Assembly: GCA_009843915.1 (NCBI GenBank)
Contig: VYCM01000123.1
Coordinates: 1-46,226, forward strand
Source of the DNA: Acidimicrobiaceae bacterium
GTDB taxonomy: Bacteria; Actinomycetota; Acidimicrobiia; Acidimicrobiales; Aldehydirespiratoraceae
Reading direction: 5' to 3'
DNA length: 46,226 nt
The translations under genes were made by a program, and so were the position numbers. A model generated the notes under the pieces. It did no database searches. It was not told the DNA's origin and saw nothing but the letters and a program-made list of their open reading frames with translations. This document shows positions 32,986-42,660 of this stretch, piece after piece. Every line of letters begins with the position of its first letter. The first letter of the stretch is position 1.

Positions 32986-35900
32986 GTGTGCGGGATAGTT
33001 GCCATCGTGCGCCGCCCGTCGACGCGGCCGGTCCCAGGCGCCGCCGACGTGACCGGCATGGTCGAGGCGGCCGTGACCGTCCTGTCGGAGAGCGTCGCCG
33101 GGGGGCGTCTGGGGGACCTTGCGCAACAACTGGGACCCGCGGCCGAGCGGCTGCATGCGGCCAACCGGCTGTCGAGCGGTGTGCCCGGCCTACGCCTCCT
33201 GCTCGAGTCGCCAGAGGTGGCCGACATTCTCAGGGACCTCATCGACGGGGCGACCGCCTCGGTGGCCGCCCTGGAGGCCCGGCTCGATGCCGACACATCG
33301 CTCGATCCCGCTGAACTGGAGCACCTCAATGAGCAGCTGGTGCGAGTCCGTGACGGCCTGTGGGCTCTCGGACGGGATCGGCTGGGAGCCTCGCGCTCCG
33401 TGTCGGAGCTGCTCGCGGGGGCACAGCTGACCGCGAGCTCGTCACCGGCCGCGGTCGAGGCGTACCTGTCGATCCACCAGGCGCTGTCAGCGCTGGACCG
33501 GCTCGAGGTGCGCGGGCGCGACTCGGCCGGGCTGCACCTCCTGGTCAGCGGCCACGGACTCGACCCCGACGATCCCGTCGTGACCGCGGCCTTGGAGAGC
33601 CGCGGCCACGATCCGTCGTTCGGCTCAGGTTCGGTGCGCCTCGTCGACGGTGTGCTCAGCATCGTCCACAAGACGGCGGCCGAGATCGGCGAACTGGGCG
33701 ACAACACTGCGGCGCTGCGGGCCGCAGTGACCTCCGACCGGCTGCTGGCCGTTGCGCTGGCCTCCACCGATGCCCGCGTGCTCGTGCTGGCCCACACCCG
33801 CTGGGCCTCCATCGGCATCATCTCGGAGGCGAATGCTCATCCGCTCAACAGCGAACTGACCGGTGAGCACGCGCCGTACGTGATCGGGGCCATCAACGGG
33901 GACGTGGACAACTACGCCGAGCTGTTCGACGCGGCCGGTGTCCGGGTACCGCCCTCGATCACCACCGACTCCAAGACCGTGCCCGCCCTGATGGGCCGCC
34001 GCCTGGCCGAGGGCCTGGCGTCGGGCGAGGCGTTCCGGCGCACCGTGGCCGAGTGCGAGGGCTCGGTGGCCGTGGCCGTCTGTACTGCGGGCTCGCCCGA
34101 TCGTCTCCAACTCGCGTTGAGAGGCAGCGGTCAGGCCCTATATGTCGGTCTGGGCGATGACGCCTTCATCGTGGCCAGCGAGCCCTACGGGGTGGTGGAG
34201 GAGACGTCGGAGTATCTCCGCATGGACGGCGAGGCCGTCGCCGGCGGCGCCAATCCCAGCACGGGCCGGGGCCAGATTGTCGAGCTCGACGGCAGCCGGG
34301 CCGGCCTTATCGAGGGCGTGTCCCGGCATTCCTACGACGGCACCGGGCTTCCGGTGGCGCCCGGCGAGGTCTCGACAGCGTCCATCACCACCCGGGACAT
34401 CGACCGGGGTGATCACCGCCACTACCTGCTGAAGGAGATCGGTGAGGCTCCGGCGTCGTTCCGCAAGACGCTGCGGGGCCGGATCGTCGACACTGCGGAC
34501 GGTCCGGGCCTGTCGATCGGCCCGGAGACGCTGCCCGAGGCGGTCCGGTCCGGGCTGCGGGCCGGGTCGGTGTCCAAGGTCCTGGCCATTGGCCAGGGGA
34601 CCGCGGCTGTGGCGGGGGAGAGCTTCGCCCGGTGCCTCCGGACCCTGCTGGCCGACGCCGGCCTCGCTGGGGCCCTCGACGTGACGGCGTTGCCCGCTAC
34701 AGAGCTGTCGGCCTTCCACCTGCAGGCCGACATGTCCGACACGCTGGTGGTCGCGATCTCGCAGTCGGGCACCACCACCGACACCAACCGCACCGTCGAC
34801 CTGGTGCGGGCCAGAGGGGGATCGGTGGTGGCCGTCGTAAACCGCCGCAACAGCGACCTCACCGACCGGGCAGACGGCGTTCTGTACACCTCCGACGGCC
34901 GCGACGTGGAGATGAGCGTGGCCTCCACCAAAGCGTTCTACTCCCAGGTGGCGGCGGGCTGCCTTCTGGCCGTGGCCGTCGCGGGAGAGGTCGCCGGTGA
35001 GCGGGGTGCAGCCGCCCGGTGCAGTCTCCTCGAGTCGCTCCGGTCCATGCCTTCGGTGCTGGAGGCGGTCCTGGAACGGCGGGCCGCCATAGGCGAGACC
35101 GCTCGCAGCCTGGCCCCGGGCCGGCGCCATTGGGCGGTGGTGGGCAACGGGCCGAACCAGGTTGCCGCTCGCGAGGTCCGCATCAAGCTCTCCGAACTGT
35201 GCTACATGTCGATCTCGGCCGACGCGACCGAGGACAAGAAGCACATCGACCTGTCGGCCGAACCCCTGGTTCTGGTGTGCGCCGCGGGGCTGTCGGGCTC
35301 GATAGCCGACGACGTGGCGAAGGAGGTGGCCATCTTCGGTGCGCATCGGGCCGCCCCGGTGGTGGTGGCCGACGACGGCGACACCCGGTTCGCGGGCGCG
35401 TCGGCGGTGCTCCCGGTGCCCAAGGTGGATCCTCGGCTGGCCTTCCTGCCCGCCACCATGGTGGGCCACCTCTTCGGCTACGAGGCCGCACTGGCCATCG
35501 ACGCCGGAGCCCAGCCCCTGCGCGAGGCCCGGGCGGCCATCGAGGCCTCCGCGGCCCGTCCGGACAGCACCGCCGAGGACGTTCTGAGCCTTGCCCTTCC
35601 GACGTTGCGGCGGAGCAGCGCCGCGTTCTCGGCCGGTCTGCAGCGCGGCGACTACAACGGGCACCTGGAGGCGTCCACCGCGGTGCGCATCGTCACGCTG
35701 CTGCGCTACGCCGTCGGGCTGGCGCCGCTCGACGGATACGAACTGGAGTTGGGCCGGGTCGGTACTCCAGCAGCTGTGGTCGATGATCTCGAGGCCGCGC
35801 TCAGCGTCGGGATCGATGAGTTGACCCGCCCGGTCGACGCCATCCGCCACCAGGCCAAGACCGTCACCGTCGGCATCTCCCGCTCGGACCAGACCCTGCT

Positions 35901-36441
35901 GGAGGCTCCGCTCATCCGGGCGGTGCTGGCCAGGGGCGCACCCAGGGACAACCTCTCCTACTCCACCATCCGGGCTCTGGCCGATCTCAGCGCGGCGGTG
36001 GCCGAGGTGCTGGGGCACACCCGCTACCGGCTGGACGGGCTGGATCAGATCGCTGTCGTCGACCAGGGCGGCATCGCGACTCAGATCACCTCGCGTACGG
36101 CATCCGTACCTTCACTGACCGGCAGCAAGCGCCGGGTGGCGGGAGAGCGCCGGGTGCTGGCCGCCCGGGGCCGCCACGACGGGCGCACGGTCGTATTCGT
36201 CCCGGAGGTGGCTGCGGGCACCACGGTGGGCATCACCCTGCTGCATGTCCGCTTCGAGGATTCCCTTCCGGCCCCGGTGGCCCGAAGCGTCCTGCAGGGG
36301 TACCGCAATCGCTACTCGGAGCTGCGCGACGCGGTCACCGAGACTGAGCCCGCCTTCGACGAGGACCGTCTGGCAGAGATCGCGGTAGTCGATCTGCTGA
36401 CAGCTCCCATTGGAGACCTAGCTGACCACTGGCGCACCTAA
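32986..36441 (+). CDS. glmS: Large GlmS-like glutamine amidotransferase / SIS-domain protein
   Basis: 1151 residues; normal GlmS is about 610. GTG then TGC gives the N-terminal nucleophile Cys2 (MCGIVAIV). Instead of continuing directly, the amidotransferase domain is interrupted by about 150 mostly helical residues (10-165); it resumes with LDRLEVRGRDSAG (170-182), TRWAS (271-275), NAHPL (283-287) and INGDVDNY (303-310). SIS domain 1 has SQSGTT (592-597) and VASTKAF (645-651). SIS domain 2 starts near Trp716. The GlmS-tail-like segment around Lys958 (QAKTVTVG) is followed by about 190 residues with no match I recognise. Position after glmM supports glucosamine-6-phosphate synthesis, but activity is inferred. 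Confidence 0.85.
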   Translation: MCGIVAIVRRPSTRPVPGAADVTGMVEAAVTVLSESVAGGRLGDLAQQLGPAAERLHAANRLSSGVPGLRLLLESPEVADILRDLIDGATASVAALEARLDADTSLDPAELEHLNEQLVRVRDGLWALGRDRLGASRSVSELLAGAQLTASSSPAAVEAYLSIHQALSALDRLEVRGRDSAGLHLLVSGHGLDPDDPVVTAALESRGHDPSFGSGSVRLVDGVLSIVHKTAAEIGELGDNTAALRAAVTSDRLLAVALASTDARVLVLAHTRWASIGIISEANAHPLNSELTGEHAPYVIGAINGDVDNYAELFDAAGVRVPPSITTDSKTVPALMGRRLAEGLASGEAFRRTVAECEGSVAVAVCTAGSPDRLQLALRGSGQALYVGLGDDAFIVASEPYGVVEETSEYLRMDGEAVAGGANPSTGRGQIVELDGSRAGLIEGVSRHSYDGTGLPVAPGEVSTASITTRDIDRGDHRHYLLKEIGEAPASFRKTLRGRIVDTADGPGLSIGPETLPEAVRSGLRAGSVSKVLAIGQGTAAVAGESFARCLRTLLADAGLAGALDVTALPATELSAFHLQADMSDTLVVAISQSGTTTDTNRTVDLVRARGGSVVAVVNRRNSDLTDRADGVLYTSDGRDVEMSVASTKAFYSQVAAGCLLAVAVAGEVAGERGAAARCSLLESLRSMPSVLEAVLERRAAIGETARSLAPGRRHWAVVGNGPNQVAAREVRIKLSELCYMSISADATEDKKHIDLSAEPLVLVCAAGLSGSIADDVAKEVAIFGAHRAAPVVVADDGDTRFAGASAVLPVPKVDPRLAFLPATMVGHLFGYEAALAIDAGAQPLREARAAIEASAARPDSTAEDVLSLALPTLRRSSAAFSAGLQRGDYNGHLEASTAVRIVTLLRYAVGLAPLDGYELELGRVGTPAAVVDDLEAALSVGIDELTRPVDAIRHQAKTVTVGISRSDQTLLEAPLIRAVLARGAPRDNLSYSTIRALADLSAAVAEVLGHTRYRLDGLDQIAVVDQGGIATQITSRTASVPSLTGSKRRVAGERRVLAARGRHDGRTVVFVPEVAAGTTVGITLLHVRFEDSLPAPVARSVLQGYRNRYSELRDAVTETEPAFDEDRLAEIAVVDLLTAPIGDLADHWRT

Positions 36442-36463
36442 GAGCGTACGCGGGTAGGTGCAG

Positions 36464-36489
36464 CCCCGTCGAATCGGGACGGGGTGTTT
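36464..36489 (+). terminator. Terminator after the glmS-like gene
   Basis: CCCCGTC (36464-36470) and GACGGGG (36478-36484) form a 7-bp GC stem with a 7-nt loop, followed by TGTTT. It stands 22 nt after the stop codon and looks like an intrinsic terminator. A copy of the dispersed repeat starts right after it. Confidence 0.65.
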
Positions 36490-36528
36490 CCCGCTCTTGT
36501 TCGCTGCGCTCACGGGCCGCTCGGGCCA
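36488..36528 (+). repeat. Dispersed GC-rich repeat, copy 4
   Basis: TTCCCGCTCTTGTTCGCTGC continuing to GGGCCGCTCGGGCC. It differs from the tandem 46-bp units at a few positions and is closer to copy 1. It directly follows the terminator hairpin at 36464-36489, in the gap before acpS. Confidence 0.8.
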
Positions 36529-36613
36529 CGGCCCCGCCCGTATGGAACGAGTTCGCTCGCCTACCGCGGGGCCTCTAGGGAGACCGCGCCGGGTGCGTCG
36601 GTATCGTTGTGGG

Positions 36614-37021
36614 GTGACTGAGGGCGTCAGGAGTTCGTCCGATGCCGGGGTGGTAGGGATCGGAACTGATCTGGTCGACGTCGACCGGTTCAGAACCGTG
36701 CTCCAGCGGCGCCCCTCGGTGGCTGACCGGCTGTTCACGCCCCACGAGCGGACTTACGCCGAGCGGGCTGCCGATCCCGCCGCCCGGCTAGCGGCGCGGT
36801 TCGCGGCCAAGGAGGCAGCCCTCAAGGCCCTCGGCTACGGGTTGGGCGGGATGCGCATGGCCGAGATCGAAGTGGTCCGCGACGACGACGGCCGGCCCGA
36901 GCTCGTGCTCCACGGTGCGGCCCGGTCCACTGCGGCCACCCACGGCGTCAGCCGTTGGCTCGTCTCCCTGTCGCACACCGACCATCTCGCCCAGGCGACC
37001 GTCGTCGCTCTAGGAAAGTGA
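36614..37021 (+). CDS. acpS: Holo-[acyl-carrier-protein] synthase
   Basis: 135 residues from GTG 36614. Transfers phosphopantetheine from CoA to acyl carrier protein. VGIGTDLVDVDRF contains the metal-binding Asp19; RFAAKEAALKALG and WLVSLSHTDHLAQA are the other conserved pieces. A TATCGT box at 36602-36607 lies 6 nt before the GTG, so the message may be leaderless; no good -35 is present. An in-frame reading from further upstream would run through the repeat and is rejected. Its stop overlaps the next gene (GTGA). Confidence 0.92.
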   Translation: MTEGVRSSSDAGVVGIGTDLVDVDRFRTVLQRRPSVADRLFTPHERTYAERAADPAARLAARFAAKEAALKALGYGLGGMRMAEIEVVRDDDGRPELVLHGAARSTAATHGVSRWLVSLSHTDHLAQATVVALGK

Positions 37022-38373
37022 TCCCGATCGTTACGCCGGCTCGGATGGCCGAGATCGACGCGGCCGCGCCCGAACCCGTCGACGTGCTGATTGAGCGGGC
37101 CGGGGCAGCTGTGGCCGAGGCCGCCGCCGAGGTGATGGGCGGCCGGTTCGGACGGCGGGTGGTGGTGCTGGCCGGTCCCGGCAACAACGGCGCCGATGGG
37201 AGGGCTGCCGCCCGCCGGCTGCGTCGGCGCGGCGCGCGGGTTCGCGTCTTCTCCGCCACCGATGCGCCCGAGACGCTGCCGGCTGCGGATCTCTACGTCG
37301 ACGCGGCCTTCGGCACGGGCCTGTCAAGGCCCTACACCCCGCCGCGGAGGGGCCAGCCGGACGCGCCGGTGCTGGCCGTCGACATACCCAGCGGTCTCGA
37401 CGGCCTGACTGGCGAGTCACTGGGCGGGCCGGTGTGGCCGGCACGGCGCACGGTCACCTTCGCGGCGCTCAAGCCGGGCCTGCTGTTCGGCGAGGGCCCG
37501 GCCGTCTGCGGGGAGACGACCGTGGCCGATATCGGCCTCGCCGTCGGCGATGACGATGGCGACGCGTGCGGGCTGCTCACCGAAGCCGACATCGAGCCGC
37601 TGCCCGCGGGCACCGGCGCCACCCACAAGTGGCACTCCGCCGCTCTGGTGGTGGCCGGCTCGCCGGGAATGGGCGGCGCCGCCGCGCTGGCGTGCGAGGC
37701 CGCCGTGCGCAGCGGGGCCCGCATGATCCACCTCAGCACTTCCGCCGAGGCAGGCACGGTCTCATTCCTCGAAGCGGTGCGATCCGAGCCGCCTCTGGCG
37801 GTGGATGCCGACCGCTTCGATGTGTGTGCGGCCGGGCCAGGCCTGGGCACCGGCGAGCAGGCTGCGAAGCGTCTCGCCGACGCTCTGGCGCTCGAGTTGC
37901 CCACGGTGATCGACGCCGACGGGCTGCGCCTGCTGGACGACCCCGCGGTTGCGGCTGCCATGGACCGGTGCCTGAGCCGCTCAGTTCCCGTTGTGCTCAC
38001 CCCGCACGACGCCGAGTTGGAGGCGGCGACGGGCAGCCGGCCTGGGCCGGACCGCATCGCCGCAGCCAGAGCCGCCGCGGCACAGACCCAAGCCGTCGTA
38101 CTGCTCAAGGGCGGCCCCACCGTGGTCGCCGACCCACACGGACGAGCCAGGATCGTGTCCAGCGGGGACTCCCGGCTGGCCTCGGCCGGCACCGGTGATG
38201 TTCTCACCGGCATGATTGCGGGCCGCCTGGCCGCCTTCGGGTCGCCGCGCCTGCTTCACCGCGTGGCCGAGGCCGCGCACCTCCACGGAAGGGCCGCAGC
38301 CTCGGCCGCCGGCGAGGCCGCCCGACTCCTGGCCAGCGACGTCCTCGATGCTCTGAGGACCGTCACGCCGTGA
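37018..38373 (+). CDS. nnr: Bifunctional NAD(P)H-hydrate epimerase / ADP-dependent dehydratase
   Basis: 451 residues from GTG 37018, overlapping the acpS stop by 4 nt. Repairs hydrated NAD(P)H. N-terminal epimerase (NnrE/YjeF_N): GPGNNGAD (53-60), DAAFGTG (95-101) and VDIPSGLDG (121-129). C-terminal dehydratase (NnrD, ribokinase-like fold) from about residue 195: GSPGMGGAAALA, AGPGLGTGEQ, VIDADGLRLL, LTPHDAELEA and SAGTGDVLTGM. The fused arrangement is common. A longer frame from 36955 lies inside acpS and is not used. Confidence 0.94.
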   Translation: MIPIVTPARMAEIDAAAPEPVDVLIERAGAAVAEAAAEVMGGRFGRRVVVLAGPGNNGADGRAAARRLRRRGARVRVFSATDAPETLPAADLYVDAAFGTGLSRPYTPPRRGQPDAPVLAVDIPSGLDGLTGESLGGPVWPARRTVTFAALKPGLLFGEGPAVCGETTVADIGLAVGDDDGDACGLLTEADIEPLPAGTGATHKWHSAALVVAGSPGMGGAAALACEAAVRSGARMIHLSTSAEAGTVSFLEAVRSEPPLAVDADRFDVCAAGPGLGTGEQAAKRLADALALELPTVIDADGLRLLDDPAVAAAMDRCLSRSVPVVLTPHDAELEAATGSRPGPDRIAAARAAAAQTQAVVLLKGGPTVVADPHGRARIVSSGDSRLASAGTGDVLTGMIAGRLAAFGSPRLLHRVAEAAHLHGRAAASAAGEAARLLASDVLDALRTVTP

Positions 38374-39506
38374 GCTTGTCGGTACGCCTCGCCAGGGTTC
38401 GGCCCGCCGCCATCGAGGCGAACGTCCGGCGCCTGGCCGAGCGAGCTGGCGGCGCGGCCCTGTGTGCGGTGGTCAAGGCCGACGGCTACGGCCACGGTGC
38501 TGTCACGGCGGCCCGCGCCGCTCTGGCGGGGGGTGCGTCCTGGCTGGCTGTGGCCACGATTCGCGAGGCATTGGAGGTGGCCGAGACGGCTGAGAGCGTC
38601 GGCAGCGATGCGCCCGTGCTCATTCTGGCGGAGGCCGATCCCGGACTCGTGGCCCGCGCCTCGGGGCGATGCTCGAGCCGGGTCCGGTTCACGGTGGCGT
38701 CGGTGGCGGGGATCCGGACGCTGGCGGCCGCACCCGGGCCCGCGCCCGCCGTCCATCTCAAGGTGGACACCGGCATGCATCGCATGGGCGCCCTGCCGGG
38801 TGAGCTCGGGGCGATGGCCGAAGCTCTCAGAGAGGCCGGATTCCGGCTGCGTCTCGAGGGGGTGTGGACCCACTTCGCCGTCGCTGACGAACCGGACGAT
38901 CCGTTCACAGCCGAGCAGCTGCGGCGGTTCGATGCCGCGATAGCCCAGCTAGGAGCAAGCGGCGTGAGCGCTGATGTTGTGCATGCAGCGAACTCGGCCG
39001 GACTGCTGGCCCATCCCGACGCTCGCCGGGACATGGTCCGGGCTGGCATCTCCATCTACGGCGTCCCGCCCTCGCCGGCGCTGGAGGGCATCGTCGAGTT
39101 GGAGCCCGCGCTCGACTTGGTATCGCGCGTGACCGCAGTACGAACCGTCGTACCGGGCGAGAGCGTGTCCTACGGCCGGCACTGGTGGGCCGACGAGCCC
39201 ACCCGGGTGGCCACCGTCGCCATCGGCTACGCCGACGGCATCCGCCGCGACAGCGGCTCAGCCGGTGTTGAGGTGCTCATACGGGGCCACCGGTGCCCGA
39301 TTGTGGGCACGGTGACCATGGACCAACTCATGGTTGCACTAGCCCCGGCCGTTGCCGATGAGGCCTCGGCCGGCGACGAGGCCGTGCTCATCGGCCGCCA
39401 GGGCGCAGACGAGATCACCGCCACCGAGGTGGCCCAGCGGCTCGGCACCATCGCCTACGAGGTCCTGACCTCGATCTCCTCCCGGGTGCCCCGGGTTGTC
39501 GCGTAG
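38370..39506 (+). CDS. alr: Alanine racemase
   Basis: 378 residues, full length. Makes D-alanine for peptidoglycan with pyridoxal phosphate on Lys36 (VVKADGYGHGA). The second catalytic base is the tyrosine in IGYADGIRRD; HLKVDTGMHRMG and THFAVADEPD are conserved in the barrel, and MDQLMVAL in the C-terminal domain. GTG start overlaps the nnr stop (GTGA). The order acpS-nnr-alr-tsaE is common in bacteria, with the peptidase gene as an added neighbour here. Confidence 0.96.
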   Translation: MSLSVRLARVRPAAIEANVRRLAERAGGAALCAVVKADGYGHGAVTAARAALAGGASWLAVATIREALEVAETAESVGSDAPVLILAEADPGLVARASGRCSSRVRFTVASVAGIRTLAAAPGPAPAVHLKVDTGMHRMGALPGELGAMAEALREAGFRLRLEGVWTHFAVADEPDDPFTAEQLRRFDAAIAQLGASGVSADVVHAANSAGLLAHPDARRDMVRAGISIYGVPPSPALEGIVELEPALDLVSRVTAVRTVVPGESVSYGRHWWADEPTRVATVAIGYADGIRRDSGSAGVEVLIRGHRCPIVGTVTMDQLMVALAPAVADEASAGDEAVLIGRQGADEITATEVAQRLGTIAYEVLTSISSRVPRVVA

Positions 39507-39514
39507 GTTCGTAC

Positions 39515-40396
39515 GTGTCGGTCGACTTGCAGATCCCCGGGGTGGAGATCGGTCATTGGACCGATCCGGCGGCCCGCACCGGGTGCACCGTGATCGTTCT
39601 CCCGCCGGGGACGACCGCCTCCGGCGAGGTCCGCGGCGGCGCTCCCGCCACCCGCGACTTCGCGCTGCTGGCACCCGAACGGCTCGTCGAGCACGTCGAT
39701 GCGGTGGTGCTCACCGGCGGCTCGGCCTTCGGGCTGGCCGCGGCCGACGGCGTGATGGAGGTCCTGGAGGCCGAGGGCCGGGGGTTCGACACCCCCCACG
39801 GTCCTGTGCCCATCGTGGTGGCCATGGCCCTGTACGACCTGGGCGTGGGGGACCCGGCCGTCCGCCCCGGTGCAGCCGCCGGTCGGCACGCGACCACGAA
39901 CCGGGCTGCTGCGTCGGAGACCGGCACGGTCGGAGCCGGCACCGGGGCCACCGTCTCCAAATGGCTCGGTGCCGACAGTGCCGAGCCCGGCGGGCTCGGG
40001 ATCGCCTCCGCGCGCCGCGATGAGCTGGTCGTCAGCGCGGTCGTGGCCCTCAACGCGGCAGGCAGCCCGCCACCGGAATCGCAGCAGATACTCAAAGAAG
40101 TCGCGGCCGGAACGTTCGAGCGGTGGGAGGGCCGGGCCGACCCATTCTCCAACACCACACTGTGCGCCGTCGTCACCAACGCGGCGCTGACCAAGCTGGA
40201 CTGCTTCTGGGTGTCCCAGGGAGGCCACGACGGGCTGGCCCGGACCCTGGTGCCGGCCCACTCCCGCTCCGACGGCGATGCGGTGGTGGTCGCAGCCACG
40301 GGGGGCGTGGCCGCCGATGCTGACGACGTGCGGCTCCTGGCAGTGGCCGCAGTGGCCAAGGCTGTAGGCAGCGCCGTCGGTACGATTGAGGGGTGA
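39515..40396 (+). CDS. P1 family peptidase (DmpA/peptidase S58-like)
   Basis: 293 residues. This Ntn-like family self-cleaves to expose a catalytic Ser or Thr. The likely cleavage point is Asn213-Thr214 in DPFSNTTLCAVVTNA; GGSAFGLAAADGVMEVLE and the GAGTGATVSKW turn are the other conserved parts. Members are aminopeptidases or amidases of uncertain natural substrate; similar genes occur in mycobacteria. GTG start at 39515, 8 nt after alr. Its place beside alr could suggest D-amino-acid or cell-wall peptide handling, but that is speculation. Confidence 0.88.
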   Translation: MSVDLQIPGVEIGHWTDPAARTGCTVIVLPPGTTASGEVRGGAPATRDFALLAPERLVEHVDAVVLTGGSAFGLAAADGVMEVLEAEGRGFDTPHGPVPIVVAMALYDLGVGDPAVRPGAAAGRHATTNRAAASETGTVGAGTGATVSKWLGADSAEPGGLGIASARRDELVVSAVVALNAAGSPPPESQQILKEVAAGTFERWEGRADPFSNTTLCAVVTNAALTKLDCFWVSQGGHDGLARTLVPAHSRSDGDAVVVAATGGVAADADDVRLLAVAAVAKAVGSAVGTIEG

Positions 40397-40432
40397 GAAC
40401 GCTCCCCTCCGCTGCCCTCACGTCAGGTTTGG

Positions 40433-40915
40433 ATGATCGCGTGTAGCACGGCCGCCGTCGACGAGACGAGAGCCCTCGGCGGGGCCGTCGCGGCGGTGGT
40501 CGGCACCGGAGACGTGGTGGTGCTCGTCGGGGACCTGGGCGCGGGCAAGACGGCCTTCGTGCAGGGCTTCGCGGCCAACCTCGACGTGACCGCCCCCGTC
40601 ACCAGCCCCACCTTCACACTGGCCAACCGGTACGAGGGCCGCTTGGTGGTCAACCATCTGGACGTGTATCGCTTCGACTGCCCTGAGGAGGTCTACGACC
40701 TCGCCCTCCCCGAGCTGCTCGATGACGGGGTGACCCTCGTGGAATGGGGCGACACCATCTCGGCGGCACTCGGCGCCGAGCACCTGTCGGTCACGATCCG
40801 CTTCGGCGCGGGCGACAACGACCGCAGCTTCGAGTTGCACACGCACGGCGAGTCGTGGCAGCGCCGCGCCGATCGGTTGAGCGCCGCCCTCGAGCCCTGG
40901 GCCTCGCCGTGCTGA
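40433..40915 (+). CDS. tsaE: tRNA t6A biosynthesis ATPase TsaE
   Basis: 160 residues. ATPase of the TsaB-TsaD-TsaE complex that installs threonylcarbamoyladenosine at A37. Walker A GDLGAGKT at residues 33-40, [12 protein letters not shown], the HLDVYR motif and EWGD. ATG 40433 is the start; a small GAGGGG/CCCCTC hairpin (40388-40409) spans the end of the preceding gene. The 3' end overlaps tsaB by 7 nt. Confidence 0.95.
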   Translation: MIACSTAAVDETRALGGAVAAVVGTGDVVVLVGDLGAGKTAFVQGFAANLDVTAPVTSPTFTLANRYEGRLVVNHLDVYRFDCPEEVYDLALPELLDDGVTLVEWGDTISAALGAEHLSVTIRFGAGDNDRSFELHTHGESWQRRADRLSAALEPWASPC

Positions 40916-41598
40916 TACTCGGGATCGAGTCGGCCACCGGCCGTGTCGGCTGCGCCATCGGGGGCCACGAGGGCGTGCGCGCCTCGGTTCAGGCCACCCG
41001 CGAGCGCCGCCACGCCGAGCTGCTCGCTCCCCAGATTCAGGCGGCCTGCGCACATGCCGACGTCTCGCTGCGAGACCTGGGCGCGGTCGCGGTCGATGTC
41101 GGCCCGGGCCTCTACACAGGTCTCCGGGTGGGGGTGACCACCGCCATAACAATGGCGCACGCCCTGCGGGTGCCCATGGTGGCGGTCAGCAGCCTCGACC
41201 TGATCGCCTACCCGCTGCGCCACGCGGGCCGCACCATCACGGTGATGATCGACGCCCGCCGCGGCGAGGTATTCCACGCCCGGTACGGCTGCCTTCCCGG
41301 AGGGGTCCAGCGACTGAGCGACCCCGAGGTCGCCGCTCCCGACCACGTCGTGTCTCAGATCCTGGCCAGTGACGACGAGACGCTCGTGGTGGGGGACGGG
41401 GCAGTGCTCTACGCCTCCATGCTCGAGGGACTGCGCGGCGTCGAGTTGGCTGACCCGGGTTTCGCCCACCCCTCGGCCGAGTCCCTGGTGCTGCTGGCCC
41501 ACGCTCTGGCCATGCGGGAGGAGTTCGTGCGACCCGACGAGATCCAGCCCCTCTACCTGCGCCGCCCCGACGCGCAGGTCCCGAGGCCGACCCGATAG
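40909..41598 (+). CDS. tsaB: tRNA t6A biosynthesis protein TsaB
   Basis: 229 residues from GTG 40909. ASKHA-fold scaffold dimerising with Tsa[17 protein letters not shown] at the N-terminus and GPGLYTGLR (65-73), the variant of the family's GPGSFTGLR. An in-frame reading starting within tsaE is unconserved and rejected. In many bacteria rimI lies between tsaB and tsaD; here the two are only 9 nt apart, with no acetyltransferase domain fused to either. Confidence 0.94.
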   Translation: MLILGIESATGRVGCAIGGHEGVRASVQATRERRHAELLAPQIQAACAHADVSLRDLGAVAVDVGPGLYTGLRVGVTTAITMAHALRVPMVAVSSLDLIAYPLRHAGRTITVMIDARRGEVFHARYGCLPGGVQRLSDPEVAAPDHVVSQILASDDETLVVGDGAVLYASMLEGLRGVELADPGFAHPSAESLVLLAHALAMREEFVRPDEIQPLYLRRPDAQVPRPTR

Positions 41599-41607
41599 GA
41601 ACCGACG

Positions 41608-42642
41608 ATGCAGAACGGAGCGGGCAACGGAGCGAGGCATCTAGGCGATGCGATTCTGGGCATCGAGACCTCATGCGACGAGACGGCCGCGGCGGTCGTG
41701 GCCGGCGGGCAGCAGGTGCTGTCGTCGGTGGTGTCAAGCCAGGTGGACCTGCATGCCCGCTACGGCGGGGTCGTCCCCGAGGTCGCCGGTCGGGCCCATG
41801 TGGAGAGGCTGGTGCCGGTGATGTCGCAGGCGCTGGTGGAGTCGGCTCTGGAGGACTCCGACATAGCGGCGGTGGCGGCCACGGCCGGTCCGGGACTGGT
41901 GGGTGCGCTGCTCGTCGGCGTGTCGGCGGCCAAGGCGCTGGCGCTGGCGTGGGATGTGCCCTTCGTGGCCGTCAATCATCTGGAGGCCCATCTCCACGCA
42001 GCCTTCCTCGACGAGCCGAGCTTGGAGTTGCCCGTAGTCGTGATACTCGTGTCCGGCGGCCACACCATGCTGGTGATGATGGAGGACCGTCTGCGCTACC
42101 GCGTGCTCGGGGCAACCCTTGATGACGCCGCCGGGGAGGCCTTCGACAAGGTGGCCCGCTATATGGGCCTCGGCTATCCGGGCGGCCCAGTGATCGACAG
42201 GCTCAGCGGGCAGGGAGACCGCGACGCCATCGCCTTTCCCCGGGCGATGCTGCACGACGGCTGGAACTTCTCCTTCAGCGGACTGAAGACCTCGGTCATC
42301 AACCACCTGAGGCGCCATCCCGACGCCCCGATCGAAGATGTGGCCGCGTCGTTCCAGGAGGCCGTGGCGGACGTGCTGCTGGCCAAGGCCCGCCGGGCCG
42401 CGGCCGCCCACAACGCCCGGGGCCTGTGCCTGGCCGGAGGCGTGGCGGCCAACAGCCGGCTGCGCGAGATGACGCTCGACGCCTGCACGGCCGACGGGCT
42501 GGCCGCATACCTGCCGAGCCGGGCCATGTGCACCGACAACGCCGCAATGGTGGCGGCGGCGGGCTGGTGGCGATTGCAGGCCGACGGACCCTCTCCGCTC
42601 ACCGTCGGGGCGGACCCCTCGCTGGGCCTGCCGGAGGACTGA
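41608..42642 (+). CDS. tsaD: tRNA t6A synthase catalytic subunit TsaD
   Basis: 344 residues. Transfers threonylcarbamoyl to A37 of ANN-decoding tRNAs. [16 protein letters not shown] start, metal-binding His124 and His128 in NHLEAH, then VSGGHTMLV and [14 protein letters not shown] in the second half. Ribosome-binding site weak; coupling to tsaB is plausible. Together with tsaE and tsaB only TsaC/Sua5, which makes the intermediate, is missing from this window. Confidence 0.96.
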   Translation: MQNGAGNGARHLGDAILGIETSCDETAAAVVAGGQQVLSSVVSSQVDLHARYGGVVPEVAGRAHVERLVPVMSQALVESALEDSDIAAVAATAGPGLVGALLVGVSAAKALALAWDVPFVAVNHLEAHLHAAFLDEPSLELPVVVILVSGGHTMLVMMEDRLRYRVLGATLDDAAGEAFDKVARYMGLGYPGGPVIDRLSGQGDRDAIAFPRAMLHDGWNFSFSGLKTSVINHLRRHPDAPIEDVAASFQEAVADVLLAKARRAAAAHNARGLCLAGGVAANSRLREMTLDACTADGLAAYLPSRAMCTDNAAMVAAAGWWRLQADGPSPLTVGADPSLGLPED

Positions 42643-42660
42643 AACCCCGACCCCCGCGCG

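Noticed and set aside
36955..37017. Longer N-terminus for the NAD(P)HX repair enzyme
   Set aside because: It lies inside the acpS coding end, is unconserved and Arg-rich; GTG 37018 gives the standard N-terminus and a 4-nt overlap.
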